A stretch of 64,000 bases of DNA. Source: Phanerochaete sordida. Its lineage: Eukaryota > Basidiomycota > Agaricomycetes > Polyporales > Phanerochaetaceae. Shown here one piece after another: positions 34,030 to 45,243 of the stretch; the first letter of the stretch is position 1; each line of letters opens with the position of its first letter. Made by a program: the position numbers and the translations under genes. The notes beneath the pieces are model-generated. The model was not told where the DNA came from and did not search any database. It worked only from the letters and a program-made list of their open reading frames with translations. The stretch is from the NCBI GenBank assembly GCA_019973155.2, contig BPQB01000026.1:315001-379000 (forward strand), given 5' to 3'.

Positions 34030-34884
34030 CTAGTCCATTCTTCCTTTGAGCTTGCGCGTTATGACCTGGTCCTTCGTTCTGCAGACACGGCGTCAGCGTC
34101 GCACGGGCACAGCGGAAGGCGGGCACTCACATGAGATGCACGACCGCGCCCCAGCCCGAGAACGCGTCGCGGTCGACGGCGTTGAGGAGCGTCTGCGAGA
34201 TCGTCTCGAAGAGGTCCTCGGCCTCCATGTCGGGCTCCCAGAGGCCCTCGGCGACACCGAACAGCTTCTCGCTCGCGGTGCCGGCGACGACGAAGTCCTT
34301 GGCGAAGTTCAGGCAGCCGATGAGGTCCGTCGCCGCGATGAACGGCGCGTACCCGCCCGCGGGCGTCTTCTGCATGCCTGCGATGACGGGCTCGATGAAG
34401 TACGGCCCGAAGCGGCGCTCGTACAGCGTCGACGAGACGAGCTGCGCGAACGTCTGCGGCTCGATCTCGCGCTCCTCCTTGATCGTGTACATGTTCACGC
34501 GGTACCGGAACTGTTCTCGCCTGAGGCACAGTGCATCGTCAGAGGCTAGGAGCTCGGTACAACGGACAGCTCGACGCACAGTGTGGTGACATCTGTCGCA
34601 AGACCAGGCAGGCCAATGAATAGCCGATCCGTTACAGGGAACACCTAGACAAAGCGGCACTGGTCTCAGTAACAGGCAGCATGAGACAGGGTAGGACACA
34701 GACCTTCTCAAAGTCCGATGTTATGCTGAGCGACTGCACACCCAAGCGCAAGTCCGAGGCGATAGCGACACAGTCCTTCCCCACCATGGCTATGACGGAG
34801 CCACCGTTGTATTGCATGATCGACTGCGCGCGCAGGACGTGGTGAGTACATCAAGGGCGTGGAGAATGCTCCGGTGCTGACCAT
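34030..34884 (-). CDS. PUP3: 20S proteasome subunit beta-3, 208 aa
   Basis: Minus-strand exons 34882-34884 (the ATG alone), 34704-34823, 34580-34644, 34131-34520, 34030-34078. The splice after ATG restores MSIMQYNGG, the conserved N-terminus. Further hallmarks are [43 protein letters not shown] and a tail ending KLKGRMD. Beta-3 is a non-catalytic ring subunit; it begins with Met-Ser instead of a processed catalytic Thr. Length equals the eukaryotic family. The region upstream (35005-35054) holds five GTCAC/GTGAC motifs like those before the Pol epsilon gene. Confidence 0.96.
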
Positions 34885-35004
34885 GATGGGCAGGAGTTGT
34901 TGAGGGCGAAAGTGAAGGGAGAGGGAGGAGGGAGTACACGCGAGAACAGGTCGATTACTGGACGCGTCACACAGGTTACGCGTCGCCTGCGTGCGCCTGC
35001 GTGA

Positions 35005-35054
35005 GTCACACATGTCACGTACAGGTCACCGCCGTGACAGTTACTTCATGTCAC
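35005..35054. promoter_or_regulatory. Cluster of five GTCAC/GTGAC motifs upstream of PUP3
   Basis: GTCAC at 35005, 35014, 35025 and 35050 and GTGAC at 35034, about 120-170 bp upstream of the PUP3 start codon. The same pentamer is clustered before the Pol epsilon gene (14042-14091). Confidence 0.4.
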
Positions 35055-35359
35055 GAGTGTCCGAAGGTCGTTCCTCGCGTCCATCCCCTCATCCTCATTC
35101 TCGCAGCTCACCTTGAGCTTGAGCTCACGGTCTGTCGCCAACGTGCTGTAATCGTGCAGCACACTCAAAGCACTGCGATAACTGGCCCCGGAGCAATCCT
35201 GGTCTCGTGCTACTCGTCCGCGGCGTAGTATACTGCTCGGGGCGACAACATCAAACGACTCGTCTGTGGGCCTGTGGCGTCCATAGCATCCAAGCAATAC
35301 ATTCATCCTAGTCCAGTACTACAAATACAACAGTCTCGTCGCCACAGTCATCGCGCCGT

Positions 35360-35710
35360 CTACTTGTTCAGCTCAGCAGCCCTCGCGCGGAGCTCCTCGC
35401 GACCCTACATCCCACCAGTCATTAGCTGCACGCTCGCACGGACACACACGCCACACGCACCTCGGGCTGCCCGGCGCTCTGCAGCATGGTAGGGTTCGGG
35501 ATGTATGGCCCCGGCGTGTGGAACGCCTGCAGCTCGGGGTTTGTGTTCAGCCCGCCGCCGAGCTGTGGCGGCTCGAGGTCGCGCGGGTCGTTGCTCTTCT
35601 GCGGTGGCCGTCAGGACGCGCGAGAGATGGAGTGCAGGAAGACGTACGGCGGGGTGCGGCTGCGTGTGAAACTGCTGCTCCTGGCCCTGGGTGGTGGTGT
35701 TGGAAGACAT
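35360..35710 (-). CDS. Small conserved-looking protein, 81 aa
   Basis: Minus-strand exons 35648-35710, 35461-35598, 35360-35404; introns 49 and 56 nt with good signals, and all three exons keep frame. The product is hydrophilic: a Gln/Thr-rich start (NTTTQGQEQQFH), a middle with GPYIPNPTMLQSAGQPE, and a charged helix REELRARAAELNK at the end. No membrane segment or signal is present. I do not recognise the family, though the splicing pattern and non-random composition argue for a real gene. Possibly a small cytosolic or stress-related protein. A single long frame spans parts of it but contains the introns. Confidence 0.65.
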
Positions 35711-36258
35711 CGTCGCGTGTGGTGTGAGGTATGGGCTGCGAGGTGCGAGGTGGTGGTGGTGGTGGTAGATTGTGTTAGATGAGGATCAGGTGCGAGGCGC
35801 GTCCTTACTTATATGTCGCGCGCAGAGGCTTTGTTCCAGGTCTTTGCAGATCGATGACGCACAGCAGCTGTGCATGGGCCTTTCGCCGTCCCGACTGCTG
35901 CGGTGCTGTGGAGTGGCATGCTCCGGATCCGACTTCGAGCCACAATCATGCTGCCGTCCCCAAACTATGTCCGACCCTGCAAGTCCCCAGCGAGAAACCA
36001 GGAAAACGTCTTACATCGTGAGTTAACGTCGATTATGTCTGTGCATCGCCCGTTGTATTCGACGCTCAAGCGCGTCCCAGTACTCCGCATGTCGCCGTCG
36101 TGAATTATAGCTCTTTCCACTACCGCTATCGTCGCCCATGTTGTGCTGACGATATAACCATCGATGCATATTGTGTGGTCAAGAACATATTATATTGTAC
36201 ATTAATAATACTGATGCGATAAACCTGCAACGTCCGTTATCGTGGGATGCATAGAGCC
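35711..36258. other. Intergenic region
   Basis: This 550-bp gap between two minus-strand genes holds the promoter of the 81-residue gene (a CCACCACC/GGTGGTGG run near 35750-35768). No gene was recognised. Confidence 0.45.
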
Positions 36259-37046
36259 TTAGACGGCATCCCTTCCGCCGTCCTTTGCGTCTATTTGCCT
36301 CTCGTGCTCGACGTTCTCACCCTGCGCCTGTCTCTCAGCCTTCTCGGTACCCTCAGGCGCAGTCGTCGCAGCCTGCGCCTGGGCGCCAGCCTCCGTCGGG
36401 TGTGTTTGAGGGCCGCGCTTGCCGGTGACAGAGGTTTGCGCAGCGTTGCCCTGGACGTCTTCGCGGCCATCGTTCGTGGGATTGGGGTTGCCTGCGCGCT
36501 GGTCTGGCTGGTCTGACTGCGTATCCTGCTGGTCCTTGTCCTTGTCCCCCTCCCCATCCGCAGTCTTGAAAGGGTCGGCCTGGATGGCTGTCAGTTCAGA
36601 TGAAACTGTGAAGAGACTGCTCGACTCACGTCGTCCTCTTCGTGCTGCTTGCGCTTGAGTTCTCCGGTGCGCATCTCCTTGCCGTGCTGGGCCTTCTCGG
36701 GCTTCCGGGTGACCTTGCCCGCGAGCTCCTCCTTCAGTCCCTGGATCTTGTCGAACGTAGTCTGGCGGACCATCGTTAGCTATGCCGCGCGGCGTGTCCA
36801 ACACCGCAGGAGACTCACCGCTTTCTGCTGGACGCCATACTCAGGACCGAGGCCGACGGCGCCGGCATGCAGCTGCTTGGGGTAGCCGCCCTCGGGCTCT
36901 GTCGTCGAGCCGTTCTGCTCGCCGTCCGCGCCGCCGTTCTGCTGCTGGGACGCCTGGGTGTCGACGTGCTCGGCCTCGGGACGCCTGTCGACGTCCTGCG
37001 GGGCCTTGCCGTTCGCGGAGTGCTGGCTGGACGCGACGCTGGTCAT
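36259..37046 (-). CDS. Hydrophilic stress-type protein (possibly CsbD-like core), 226 aa
   Basis: Minus-strand exons 36819-37046, 36630-36761, 36259-36579; introns 57 (with branch GCTAACG) and 50 nt. The N-terminal third is Gln/Gly rich and ends with YPKQLHAGAVGLGPEYG. The middle reads DKIQGLKEELAGKVTRKPE then HGKEMRTGELKRKQ, which resembles the CsbD stress-protein pattern (K-I-x-G..G-K, then G-x-x-x-x-x-x-G). The C-terminal part is disordered, rich in Asp, Gln, Thr and Ala. Soluble, no signal peptide. It may act as a desiccation or heat-stress hydrophilin. The CsbD link rests on weak motif similarity. Confidence 0.7.
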
Positions 37047-38026
37047 GTTGCTGTGGGTGAGTCTATCGAGGATGCTGACGATGGGGTATACGAGTGCGAA
37101 AATGCTGGCGATGTGTGGGTGCTAGGCTGGGATGTTGTGATGGATCTCGCGGCGCGGTGCGCTGGGCCTATATAGGCCAAGCCTGCCTGCATGATGGTAT
37201 TTTTGGGCTGGAGGAGTCTCGAGGAGATGACGGACGGGCTCCACTGGCGGTGGCACATGCGCCCAGGACGACGTGACGTCAGGCTCCAATCCACAGCACT
37301 TACCAAACTGGGTTCCACAGTGTTCGGCGTTCGGCTTGCGCGCCGAACCGAGCCGGATGCTGGCCTGCTCCTCCTCTGCCTCGTCTCAACAGGAGTCCAG
37401 GACTCCCTGGATCTCGAGGCGTAACTCCGATACGTTACAGTAGATGGACAGCTTGAGTCGCGGCAGCTCCTCATTACTCCTTCTGACTTCCACGCACCCT
37501 CGTGTGTGAAGCCTTGCACGATCTTGGATCGTGCAACGTTTGTCCGTACGTGTCGTATAGGCCACGAATGAATTGCGGCATGCAAATCCGGCGGGCAAGG
37601 TTGCTGTGTAAAGGTGCGTACTCGACGGACATCATGCTGGTCAAGGAATTCTACTGACCTCGAGGCACACCTCGTATACACAGTTTCGTGCCCATATGTA
37701 CTTGACGATGCCCTCTCGTGCCTCGAGCACGTCTCTAGACACTGATGCTAGTGAATAATATCGCTGGCTGTATGTCTTGAGTATACTTTCACGCGGATCC
37801 TGCGCACGGCGAAGCAGACGACGCCTCGGTCAGGCACAGGGATCTGCGCTCACGTCCTCCGTCTGTTCCTGAGCATAGCCGCTAGCCAGAATTCACTGCC
37901 TCCAGGGTCATGCAACCAGGCAGCGAGGACGTCGGGCCATGCACGTCCTTATATATGAGGATGGAAGTAAATGCTTGGCTTCGTTGTCGAGCACCTACTT
38001 CACTTTTTCTACGCTCGTGCCCCAGC
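37047..38026. other. Divergent intergenic region
   Basis: About 1 kb between divergent starts (37046 minus, 38027 plus). A TATATA-type element occurs near 37951. Direct or palindromic clutter such as GATCTTGGATCGTGC near 37520 is short. No gene was seen. Confidence 0.45.
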
Positions 38027-38926
38027 ATGTCGGACGTCGCGAAGAGGCTAGGTCTCGCACGCCTGGTGCAGCTCTGTAAGGCACTTCACTAAAGAGGTGT
38101 CTGCTCGGTTGTTAACGCGACGCAGCTGTCATATCCGCGTTCTCGTTGGTCGTCCTCGGTGTCAACGCGCACTACATCTCGACAACCATGAACACGCAAT
38201 TGAACGTCGACGGCGTGCCCGCATGGCCGCAGGCCGCGCCCGATGCCTTCTCGGCGCTGAACCTGGCGGTTGCGGTCATCACAATCCGGAAACAGTGCCC
38301 GCGATGTAAGCTCCTCGTATGGGACGTTCGTGCGCATGTCGCTCAACCGTGCCCGCCAGGATCATTGTTGACGTCGTCAGGAAGGGCGCCGTCACGTCGA
38401 TGATCGCCGTAGAGTTCGGGTGGCTAGGTAATACTTGTCTTATCTCGTCCCCGAAACTTGACTGACTTGGATTGCACAAGGCTTCCTCGATATCATGTGG
38501 CTCGCCTCTGCCGCATACACGACGAGTATCTGGCCACCACTCGGCGCCCTATGCTCGCTCAATCCGAACATTTCAAATTTGGACGGTGCCTGCGTTGATG
38601 TCCAGACGAGCATGGCGTTCGGCTGGCTGAACTGGATAGTTTGTACGTCCGTCCTCTGCTGAAAGGTGTCCTCGCTCACTCGCGGTGCCCTAGTGACTGC
38701 TTATCTCGTGCTGCTGTTCGTCTTCTGCATCGTGTCAGCGAACAGAGGACGCCTTGTGTGGACGAGCACTGTGAAGACTGCGAACTGGGCGTCTGGCAAG
38801 GGCTACTCCGCACCGCCGATGCAACACCAGGTGCAGCCGTCTGCTGGGTATGGTGCACCTCGAATTCAGTATCAAATGCAAGCACCTACCGGATACACTG
38901 CTAAGCAATATGACCCGACGGATTAG
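38027..38926 (+). pseudogene. Four-TM MARVEL-like gene with a 1-nt deletion and early stop
   Basis: Exons by signal and homology: 38027-38075, 38126-38305, 38360-38427, 38481-38642, 38694-38926; introns 50-54 nt with the same phases as the intact paralog at 43204. The exons sum to 692 nt, one short of a whole number of codons. Exon 2 reads well up to VAVIT, but the conserved PETVPAM-IIVDVV continuation is in the neighbouring frame. A single base is therefore missing at about 38278-38290. The 3' frame ends at TAG (38924), while family-like codons (KAQPAQYEYGGD) continue beyond it. A weak alternative donor at 38296 could bypass the shift. Family: small four-helix fungal membrane proteins with a Tyr/Gln/Pro-rich cytoplasmic tail. 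Confidence 0.7.
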
Positions 38927-39404
38927 AAGGCTCAGCCGGCTCAATATGAATACGGCGGCGATGCACACATGTTTTGCAAGTCCCCTCCTTACTTCTCGCA
39001 TGACATTCGGATAGTGGCTGAAACTCTGGTATCTACTCCTCGCACACTCCTTGACTCTGGACAGTGGTATAGTCCTTTGCTAATAGAGCAACTTTCCACG
39101 TCTAAAAATCCTCCGGTAATCACGGCGTCTCTCGTGGCAAGAGCTTGGAGGCTGTGGGATAAGGAATACAGTAACGTTTGACAAATGTGATGCGCGGTGA
39201 GCTGCGAATCTGATATCTTGATTACGAGTGCGAAAGCGTACATATCGTTCCAAACATCGATAGGAGACACAGAGTTCAATCGATACTCTGCACGAGTCCC
39301 ATCCGCCATTGCTGTGCACATCGAACGACTGTGCGAGCTGTCCTTCTCCTCCACTCGACCATCACCTGCCGACAACCCACCCACCTACCTACTAACAGCA
39401 CTCA
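38927..39404. other. Intergenic region before the NLR gene
   Basis: The first 20-70 bases are the former tail of the four-TM gene. The rest shows no gene and should hold the NLR promoter. Confidence 0.4.
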
Positions 39405-42150
39405 ATGGAAGGTTCTCGAATCAGAAGAAGAGATCTCGCACTCGACCATGCACCCACTGTCTTACAGATTGCACAGGTCGCGGCTGACGTGGCGCCTGTC
39501 CCCTGCCTGGGTTCGGTCATTGGTATACTGTCATCCATCTTACGGCAAGTCGAGGCGAGTAAATTGGCAGCAGTCTGCAATGGTATTTGACTGAGTCGCT
39601 CGTGGCATGTAGGAAGTCCGAAACAACAGTGAGAACGCGGAGAAATTCCTTGAGAAGGCAAGGGCGCTTGACGCGGTAGTTGCGGATACGCTGCGAGAGG
39701 CGAGCGATACACCTGGCACCCCTGGCTCTACCGCTCTTCAAGGACGGCTGGAAAAGCTCTTGAGGTCTGCAGAAAATTGAACAGTATCCATCAGCCGATC
39801 CCTATTGTTCTGACTTCCTGCTGGCAGCGTGCTTGTCGAGGTTCGTGTGAGCGCAGGGGAGCTAAAAGGGAGACCAGGCCTCGGCGGAAGTCTTAAGGGC
39901 GTCATCTACGCGAAGCGTAACAAAGGAATATTAGAGGACATGGATAAGAAGGTTACAAGCGCGATTACAATGTTTCACGTAAGTACACGTATTTCCCCTG
40001 ATGTCCTCATCCACATGAAACCTCAATCGTCATCCCATTGCAGCTCCGTGGGCAGGCAACAGTGGAGATTGCGGTTAGTGAGGTCACGCGCCGCGTCAAG
40101 GTCTGTATCACGATGTGCTTCTCTACATTTGCAAACCGCAATACTCATCGCCGAATTTAGGACGTGCACAACACAATTCTTACTGCAGGTCTATATCCTG
40201 TTTGTTCCCGATTTTTCAGCACACGCAGCTAACTGGATTTGACCATCGTCAGACGAAGAACGATTGATCACCTCCATACCACACGCTCTCGCAGGTTATT
40301 ACTCTGTCGATGAGCTCAAGAGCGGCTTCTTGGAAGGCACAAGAGAGGAACTGTTCGAAGATTTGGAGACATGGGCCCGCCGACAGCTGGGATCTGCTTC
40401 CCGCGCAATACTGCAGCAGCTCTACTTGCTAAGCGGTGGAGCTGGCCTAGGGAAATCATCCGTCGCCCATCAGCTCTGTGTACGAATCGCCGAGAGCTGG
40501 GGGCTGAATCTTGGCGCGTCCTTTTTCTTCGTCCGCGGTGGCGGAGCCCTGGAGTCCGCACGGTCCTTGTTTTCCACGATTGCGCACCAGCTCGCTCGAT
40601 CTCAGCCTACGCTTCGGCCCTACATTGCGGAAGCGGTATCAGACTTTCTCAGAAACGGAGAAGAGCAGCAGATGACGAAGACTTTCAGAATTCTTCTTTG
40701 GGGGCCCCTCACTAAATTCGCAGCCTCCGGAGTCCACCAGCCCAACACCTTCGTCGTTATCGATGGCCTCGACGAGTGCAAGGATAGGCTACTCGTGCCC
40801 GAACTCCTTCAATGCCTCGTCAAACTTGTGCGAGCTTTTCCTTGGTTATATATCTTCGTTGGAACCAGACCCGAGCCACATATCCTACCCACCCTGACAT
40901 CGGCCAACTCGGCTAGTGTCGTGTATCATCGAAGCTTGAACGACACAGTCATCGAGTGGAAAGAGGACGTTGCGAAATACATCCGTGCAACAGTCCCGAT
41001 GCTGCGGTCGTGCCGCGAATACGTCCGCGACAACCCCGATTACCTCGGACGCCTCATTTCCCGCGCTAACGGCGTCTTCATCTATGCGCGTGTTGCGGTC
41101 AACGTCCTCGAAACATTCGATGATCATCCTGAGGAGCTGTTCGCCCTTCTTCTAGGCTCACAGGACTCCAAACTCCCTCCGCTCGATGACCTCTACCTCC
41201 AAGTGCTCCGCCTGGCCTTTCCACTCGAATACCTCGACGTTCTACCAGGGCGTGTGGATCGCCTTCGTGCAGTTCTAACGTTTCTTGCCCTGCGCATGAA
41301 CGATCTCTCTCCTGAGGCCATCGCGCTGCTGCTCGGACACTCTGAGGACGACGTGGTGCGAGTGGTAGACCGGCTCCGCTCAGTCCTGCTGGTAGACGAG
41401 AAAGGCAAAGTTGTACCCCTACACGCCACCTTTGGCGAGTTCTTGGTGGACCCCAACCGTTGCATTGATGCATCGTTCCATATCAACCGAGCCGATGGAC
41501 ATTCACTGCTGCTATCAAGGTGCATCGCGTCCTTCTCGTTCGAGAACGCCCAAGCATTTCTGGCCAGTGCCCGCGATGGTGTCTATGACGGCCCTGTGAA
41601 ATATATGTTTTACACCAAGCACTGGGATCTCCATTTGCAAAATGCAAAATACAACGCAGAACTCGGCCAGCAGTTGCAGGATTTTCTTCGACTTCAGCTC
41701 CCCATATTCTCCCGGTTACATGGCAAGCGCGACCGGCGCAGGCTACTTGCTGCGTTCTTCGAGGTATGCTCTTCACATCTACACGCGCATCTCCATTATT
41801 GACACAGATTATAGCCATTGGAGAATTCATCTGCAATCTGCGTCGAGTATTCAAAGTTTTACGATTATTGCTTCTGTTGGTGGTGCGCACGTCTTCAGCA
41901 AGATTACAAGGTCAACCCTCGCGCCGTGTACACCAGTACAGGCATTACCAACAACCCGTATAGGGTCTGTGAATACCTCAATGACGAGCTACGCGGTGTC
42001 GAAATCACTGTCTCGCCCGGTGATTTAGTGCGGTACGAAGCAGTCGTCGAAGACCTTTACATGAAAATACGCGAGGCAAAATCGGAAGCCTTATGGTACA
42101 ACTCTGCGCTCGAAACTGGCATGGATGTCGACTTCGAAGGGACACGCTGA
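39405..42150 (+). CDS. NLR-like protein: MLKL/HeLo-like N-terminal domain + NACHT, 794 aa
   Basis: Exons 39405-39554, 39613-39764, 39828-39978, 40044-40100, 40161-40188, 40253-41763, 41815-42150. Intron 1 uses a GC donor (GAG|GCGAGT). Residues 1-170 are helical (VLQIAQVAADVAPVPCLGSV, then EEVRNNSENAEKF, and later AITMFHLRGQATVEIAVSEV). As I recall, this matches the basidiomycete four-helix domain related to MLKL/HeLo cell-death domains. NACHT follows: P-loop GGAGLGKSS (241-249), Walker B FVVIDGLDEC (D350-D353), sensor GTRPEPH, and a winged-helix region (LHATFGEFLVD). No WD40, ankyrin or TPR repeats follow; the C-terminus is unassigned. Likely a regulated cell-death or non-self-recognition switch. 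It sits between members of a four-TM family. Confidence 0.85.
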
Positions 42151-42470
42151 TGATGGTCGATGTTCGGCCAAATACGCTCATCACAGCCGGCTCAACCACC
42201 CGCACCCCCCGGACGTCTCCTCCCGCTCCCCTCCCTCCATCTAATCAATGCTACTCATCCCTTCGCGGCGGCCTCGCTATATGCTTTGTCCACTTTCACC
42301 ACACGCCTCTCTTTCCTCTCTTTCTAATTCGATCCTCCTCCTCTTCCTTCCCTTTTGCCTCCGCCTCCTTTTGCCGCCGCACCGTCTGAGCTCTCGCTCG
42401 CTCCCAGCCTCTTAGATTGCGGAAGAGGCAAGGAAGAGGCGGTACCGTGGTTCCTCCAGATACCGTCTCC
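42151..42470. other. Pyrimidine-rich spacer after the NLR gene
   Basis: A long C/T-rich stretch (about 42180-42400) with no gene; it may include the NLR terminator. Confidence 0.4.
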
Positions 42471-42700
42471 TGGGTATGGTGCACCCTAAATGCAGCATCA
42501 AATGCAAGCACCTGGTGGGTACACTGCTACGCAATACGACCCGCCGACGCAGTCAGCCCAATACGTATATGGCGGCGGAGCGGAAGTTTCAGGCTTTCCG
42601 ACTGTGATATTTCGCAAGGCACGAATCCTCTCCTTACATCTATCTGGGACGGTGATTGTAAGGCCATGTCATATGCTATGAGTACAATTCATACCCCAGA
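42471..42700 (+). pseudogene. Decayed C-terminal fragment of the four-TM family
   Basis: From 42471 the sequence parallels 38845-38940, the tail of the four-TM pseudogene: TGGGTATGGTGCACC, ATCAAATGCAAGCACCT, TACACTGCTA and GCAATA-GACCCG are shared in order. Translated, it reads GYGAP, a stop, then MQHQMQAPGGYTATQYDPP and SAQYVYGGGA. No upstream exons remain. It appears as a direct repeat on the other side of the NLR gene. Confidence 0.65.
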
Positions 42701-43203
42701 TTCCCTTTAAAGTGGTACGGTTCCCCGTTAACCGAGCATCCCCCAGACATCGCCATCTCGACATCCGCAATGTATCACCACAGCCCTGCTGGGAGACCAC
42801 GGCATGCTTCCCACAGCGCACGGGCCCCCTCGCACCAACGCTCCCCGAGCTTCAAAACCTGTCAAAGGCCTGTGAACATTGACGGTTGCCAGCGTCATCA
42901 CGCCCGGGGCGCGCGCGCAATGCTGCGAACACGGGCATCGCCCTGCCCGCGCGAGAGTGCCGCCCAGCGCGGAAGTGGCCAAGCCAGCGCGCCCGCCAGG
43001 CCCGCTGCACGTCTGATATCGCCCGTGCGCTGCGAAGATGCCTGCGTGCCCGCTGCCAGCATCCTGCGTTTATGAATGGGGCAGTCCATGGTGATGGCGC
43101 CGCTTTCGATTTCACCCTCTTCTCCCGCCCCCCCTCGTCGCGTCTTGCCCTTGCGCGTGCTGTGGCCTCAGCCCGACCTGCGACACCGCCGAGCATCGAG
43201 ACC
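42701..43203. promoter_or_regulatory. Upstream region of the intact four-TM gene
   Basis: A GC-rich 500 bp with open frames on both strands but no recognisable gene; C/T tracts close to 43204 are typical of start regions. Confidence 0.4.
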
Positions 43204-44205
43204 ATGCCGCGACTGAGCCCGTTGCAGGTCGGCAGGCTCGCCGTGCTTTGTGAGTTTGCGGAGCATCTGCTGTGGGAACGGGAACTTACGTGCACGACAG
43301 TTCTGACCACCTTCTTTTCGTCTATCATCCTTGGGCTCCTGACGCAGCTCGCGGCCAAGGGGGAGACGCAGCCGCGCGTGCTGCTCAGTGTCGCTGTGTC
43401 CGCGCTCGTCGTGTTGACCATTCCTGCAATGTAAATCGCGAAATTCCTTGTTATGCGTCTCAACACTTACACACCGCCATAGGATCCTCATCGACATGTT
43501 CCGGCAAACGGTCACCTTCTTGACCTATATCATCAGCGAGGTCATCTGGCTAGGTGCGTCCTCTGCGGAAGTGAGCGTTCGAGAGCGAGTCTCACAGTGG
43601 CCTGCAGGCATCTTGTCGTTTACCTGGCTAGTCGCCGCCCTCCTGCTCCCGCTGGACAGCCAGACGTGCCGAGCCTCTGACTGCGACATGAAAATCAACG
43701 CATCGCGCATATTCGCGTTCCTCTCATTCGTCACGCGTAAGCCCGCCGCCTACCAGCCCCATACCCCACTCACCCGCGCGCAGTGCTCCCGTACATCATC
43801 GTGCTCCTCACCGCCTCCTCGCGGCTGCGGCGCTCGTCCGACCGGCCCGCACACGTCTGGACAGGCAGCGTCCGCGACGTCTTCGCGCCGGGGCGCCCGC
43901 TCGTCGCGTCCGCGGCGCCGCTGCCCACGGCGACGCCGCTCGTGAGCATCGCGCTCGCGCCCGCGACGCAGCCGCCGACGCCGCTCAAGAGCGGCTTCGG
44001 CTTCGTCGTCGAGGCGGACGACGACCCGTTCCACCCCGAGCCCGTCAGCTCGCGCGCGACGTCGATGCTGCTCTCTGGCACGCGCTCGCCGACCGCGCTC
44101 TCGCCGACGAGCCCGACGAGCACGCGCGAAGGCTTCCTGTCGCCGTCCAGCCCTGTGTTCGTCGCGCTCCCGTGCGCGCTGCCGACGGCACACTTGCAGG
44201 GGTAG
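43204..44205 (+). CDS. Four-TM MARVEL-like membrane protein, 265 aa
   Basis: Exons 43204-43249, 43301-43430, 43483-43553, 43608-43736, 43784-44205; introns 47-54 nt. TM1 is in the exon 1-2 region (VLTTFFSSIILGLLTQL). TM2 is VLLSVAVSALVVLTIPAM, followed by ILIDMFRQTVTFLTYIISEV (TM3) and ILSFTWLVAALLLPL. An extracellular loop carries Cys (QTCRASDCD). TM4 is IFAFLSFVTLLPYIIVLLTA. A 120-residue Ser/Pro/Ala-rich cytoplasmic tail follows. The first exons share positions and phases with the 38027 gene, making the two paralogs; the tails differ. Function is unknown; cortical or plasma-membrane organisation is a guess from MARVEL-type proteins. Confidence 0.8.
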
Positions 44206-44536
44206 CGCGGTCTGTGAAAGCAAAGGAAGGCGGAAGGTTGTTATTGTACCCACGCATATACCCACGTATTCTAGTCAACCGGGGCACAGGTCTCGTGTAT
44301 CAGTGCTGTAGTCCATAAATTAAGTTCGGTATCTCGCGCTGCATCATGTTGTGAGTTCTTGGGCGGGCCGCCTTGGGATAATCGAACGTGAACCTTTGAC
44401 TGATGGGAGGGTATCCAACCCGCGCCTGGATTAACATAAATGAGCCAGTACGATCATAGTAATGTACAGTCTACAGGAAGCTGTCCGTCGCGAGGCATGT
44501 ACAGTAAATATGCGAGTCCGTAAGTTATTGAGATGT

Positions 44537-45243
44537 CTATAGCTTTGGTGTGTTTGAACGCTCCGGAGCGTACTTTGCCTGTGAATGCCAAGTACGTCAG
44601 GAGACTGAGAAGACTCCCTGAACGTAACACGCACCATCTCGTTCTCCTTCTTCTGATAGCCACATTTCTCGTAAAATGCTGAGGAAGACGTCAGCGAAAC
44701 GCGAGCGAACTATGACCGAGAGCACGCACGTATGTTCTTGTCGCTGCAGTTCAGGATCGTCTTGTAGCAGCCGCTGTTCTCGCTGATGCGGGTGAGGGCC
44801 TGGATGACGCGCAGGCCGAGCTTCTTGCCCTGCTGGCGCTCGTCGACGGCGATGTCCTCGATGTGGCCGACGCTGCCGAGCCCGCGCAGGAACTTGCGCT
44901 CGATGAAGACGGTGCCAACGGCGACGATGCGATCCGAGGCCTTGTCGACGATCACGATGCCGTAGTACGTGCTCGCGGCGGCGCGTTGCGCGTTGAACTG
45001 CGCGACCCACGCCTCCTCGCCGGGGTCCGTCACGACCGTCAGCACTGCGAGCACGGAGAGGTGCCCGCGCCGGTAGTCCGTGGATGCGAGGGGGCGAATC
45101 TGCGCGTTGGGTCAGCTGAGGCGGCGCAGAGCGTGCCCGGGCGCACGTACGTGGAGGTCGGGGTGCAGCTGCTCGCGCACGTCGGCGGGGATGTACTCGG
45201 TGGGGAACAGGAGGTCCAGCTCGTTGTCGGGAGTGAAAGGCAT
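44537..45243 (-). CDS. GNA1: Glucosamine-6-phosphate N-acetyltransferase, 182 aa
   Basis: Minus-strand exons 45151-45243, 44730-45099, 44635-44678, 44537-44578; introns 51, 51 and 56 nt. The GNAT fold shows IRPL..DY..GHL near the start, VGTVFIERKFLRGLGSVGHIEDIAVD, the acetyl-CoA loop RQQGKKLG, and ENSGCYKTILNCSDKN then FYEKCGYQKKENEMAKY. It makes N-acetylglucosamine-6-phosphate from acetyl-CoA, an essential step toward UDP-GlcNAc, chitin and glycosylation. Skipping the last intron would replace the conserved MAKY end by an unrelated tail, so the spliced form is preferred. Length is slightly above the family norm owing to a C-terminal tail (APERSNTPKL). Confidence 0.94.
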
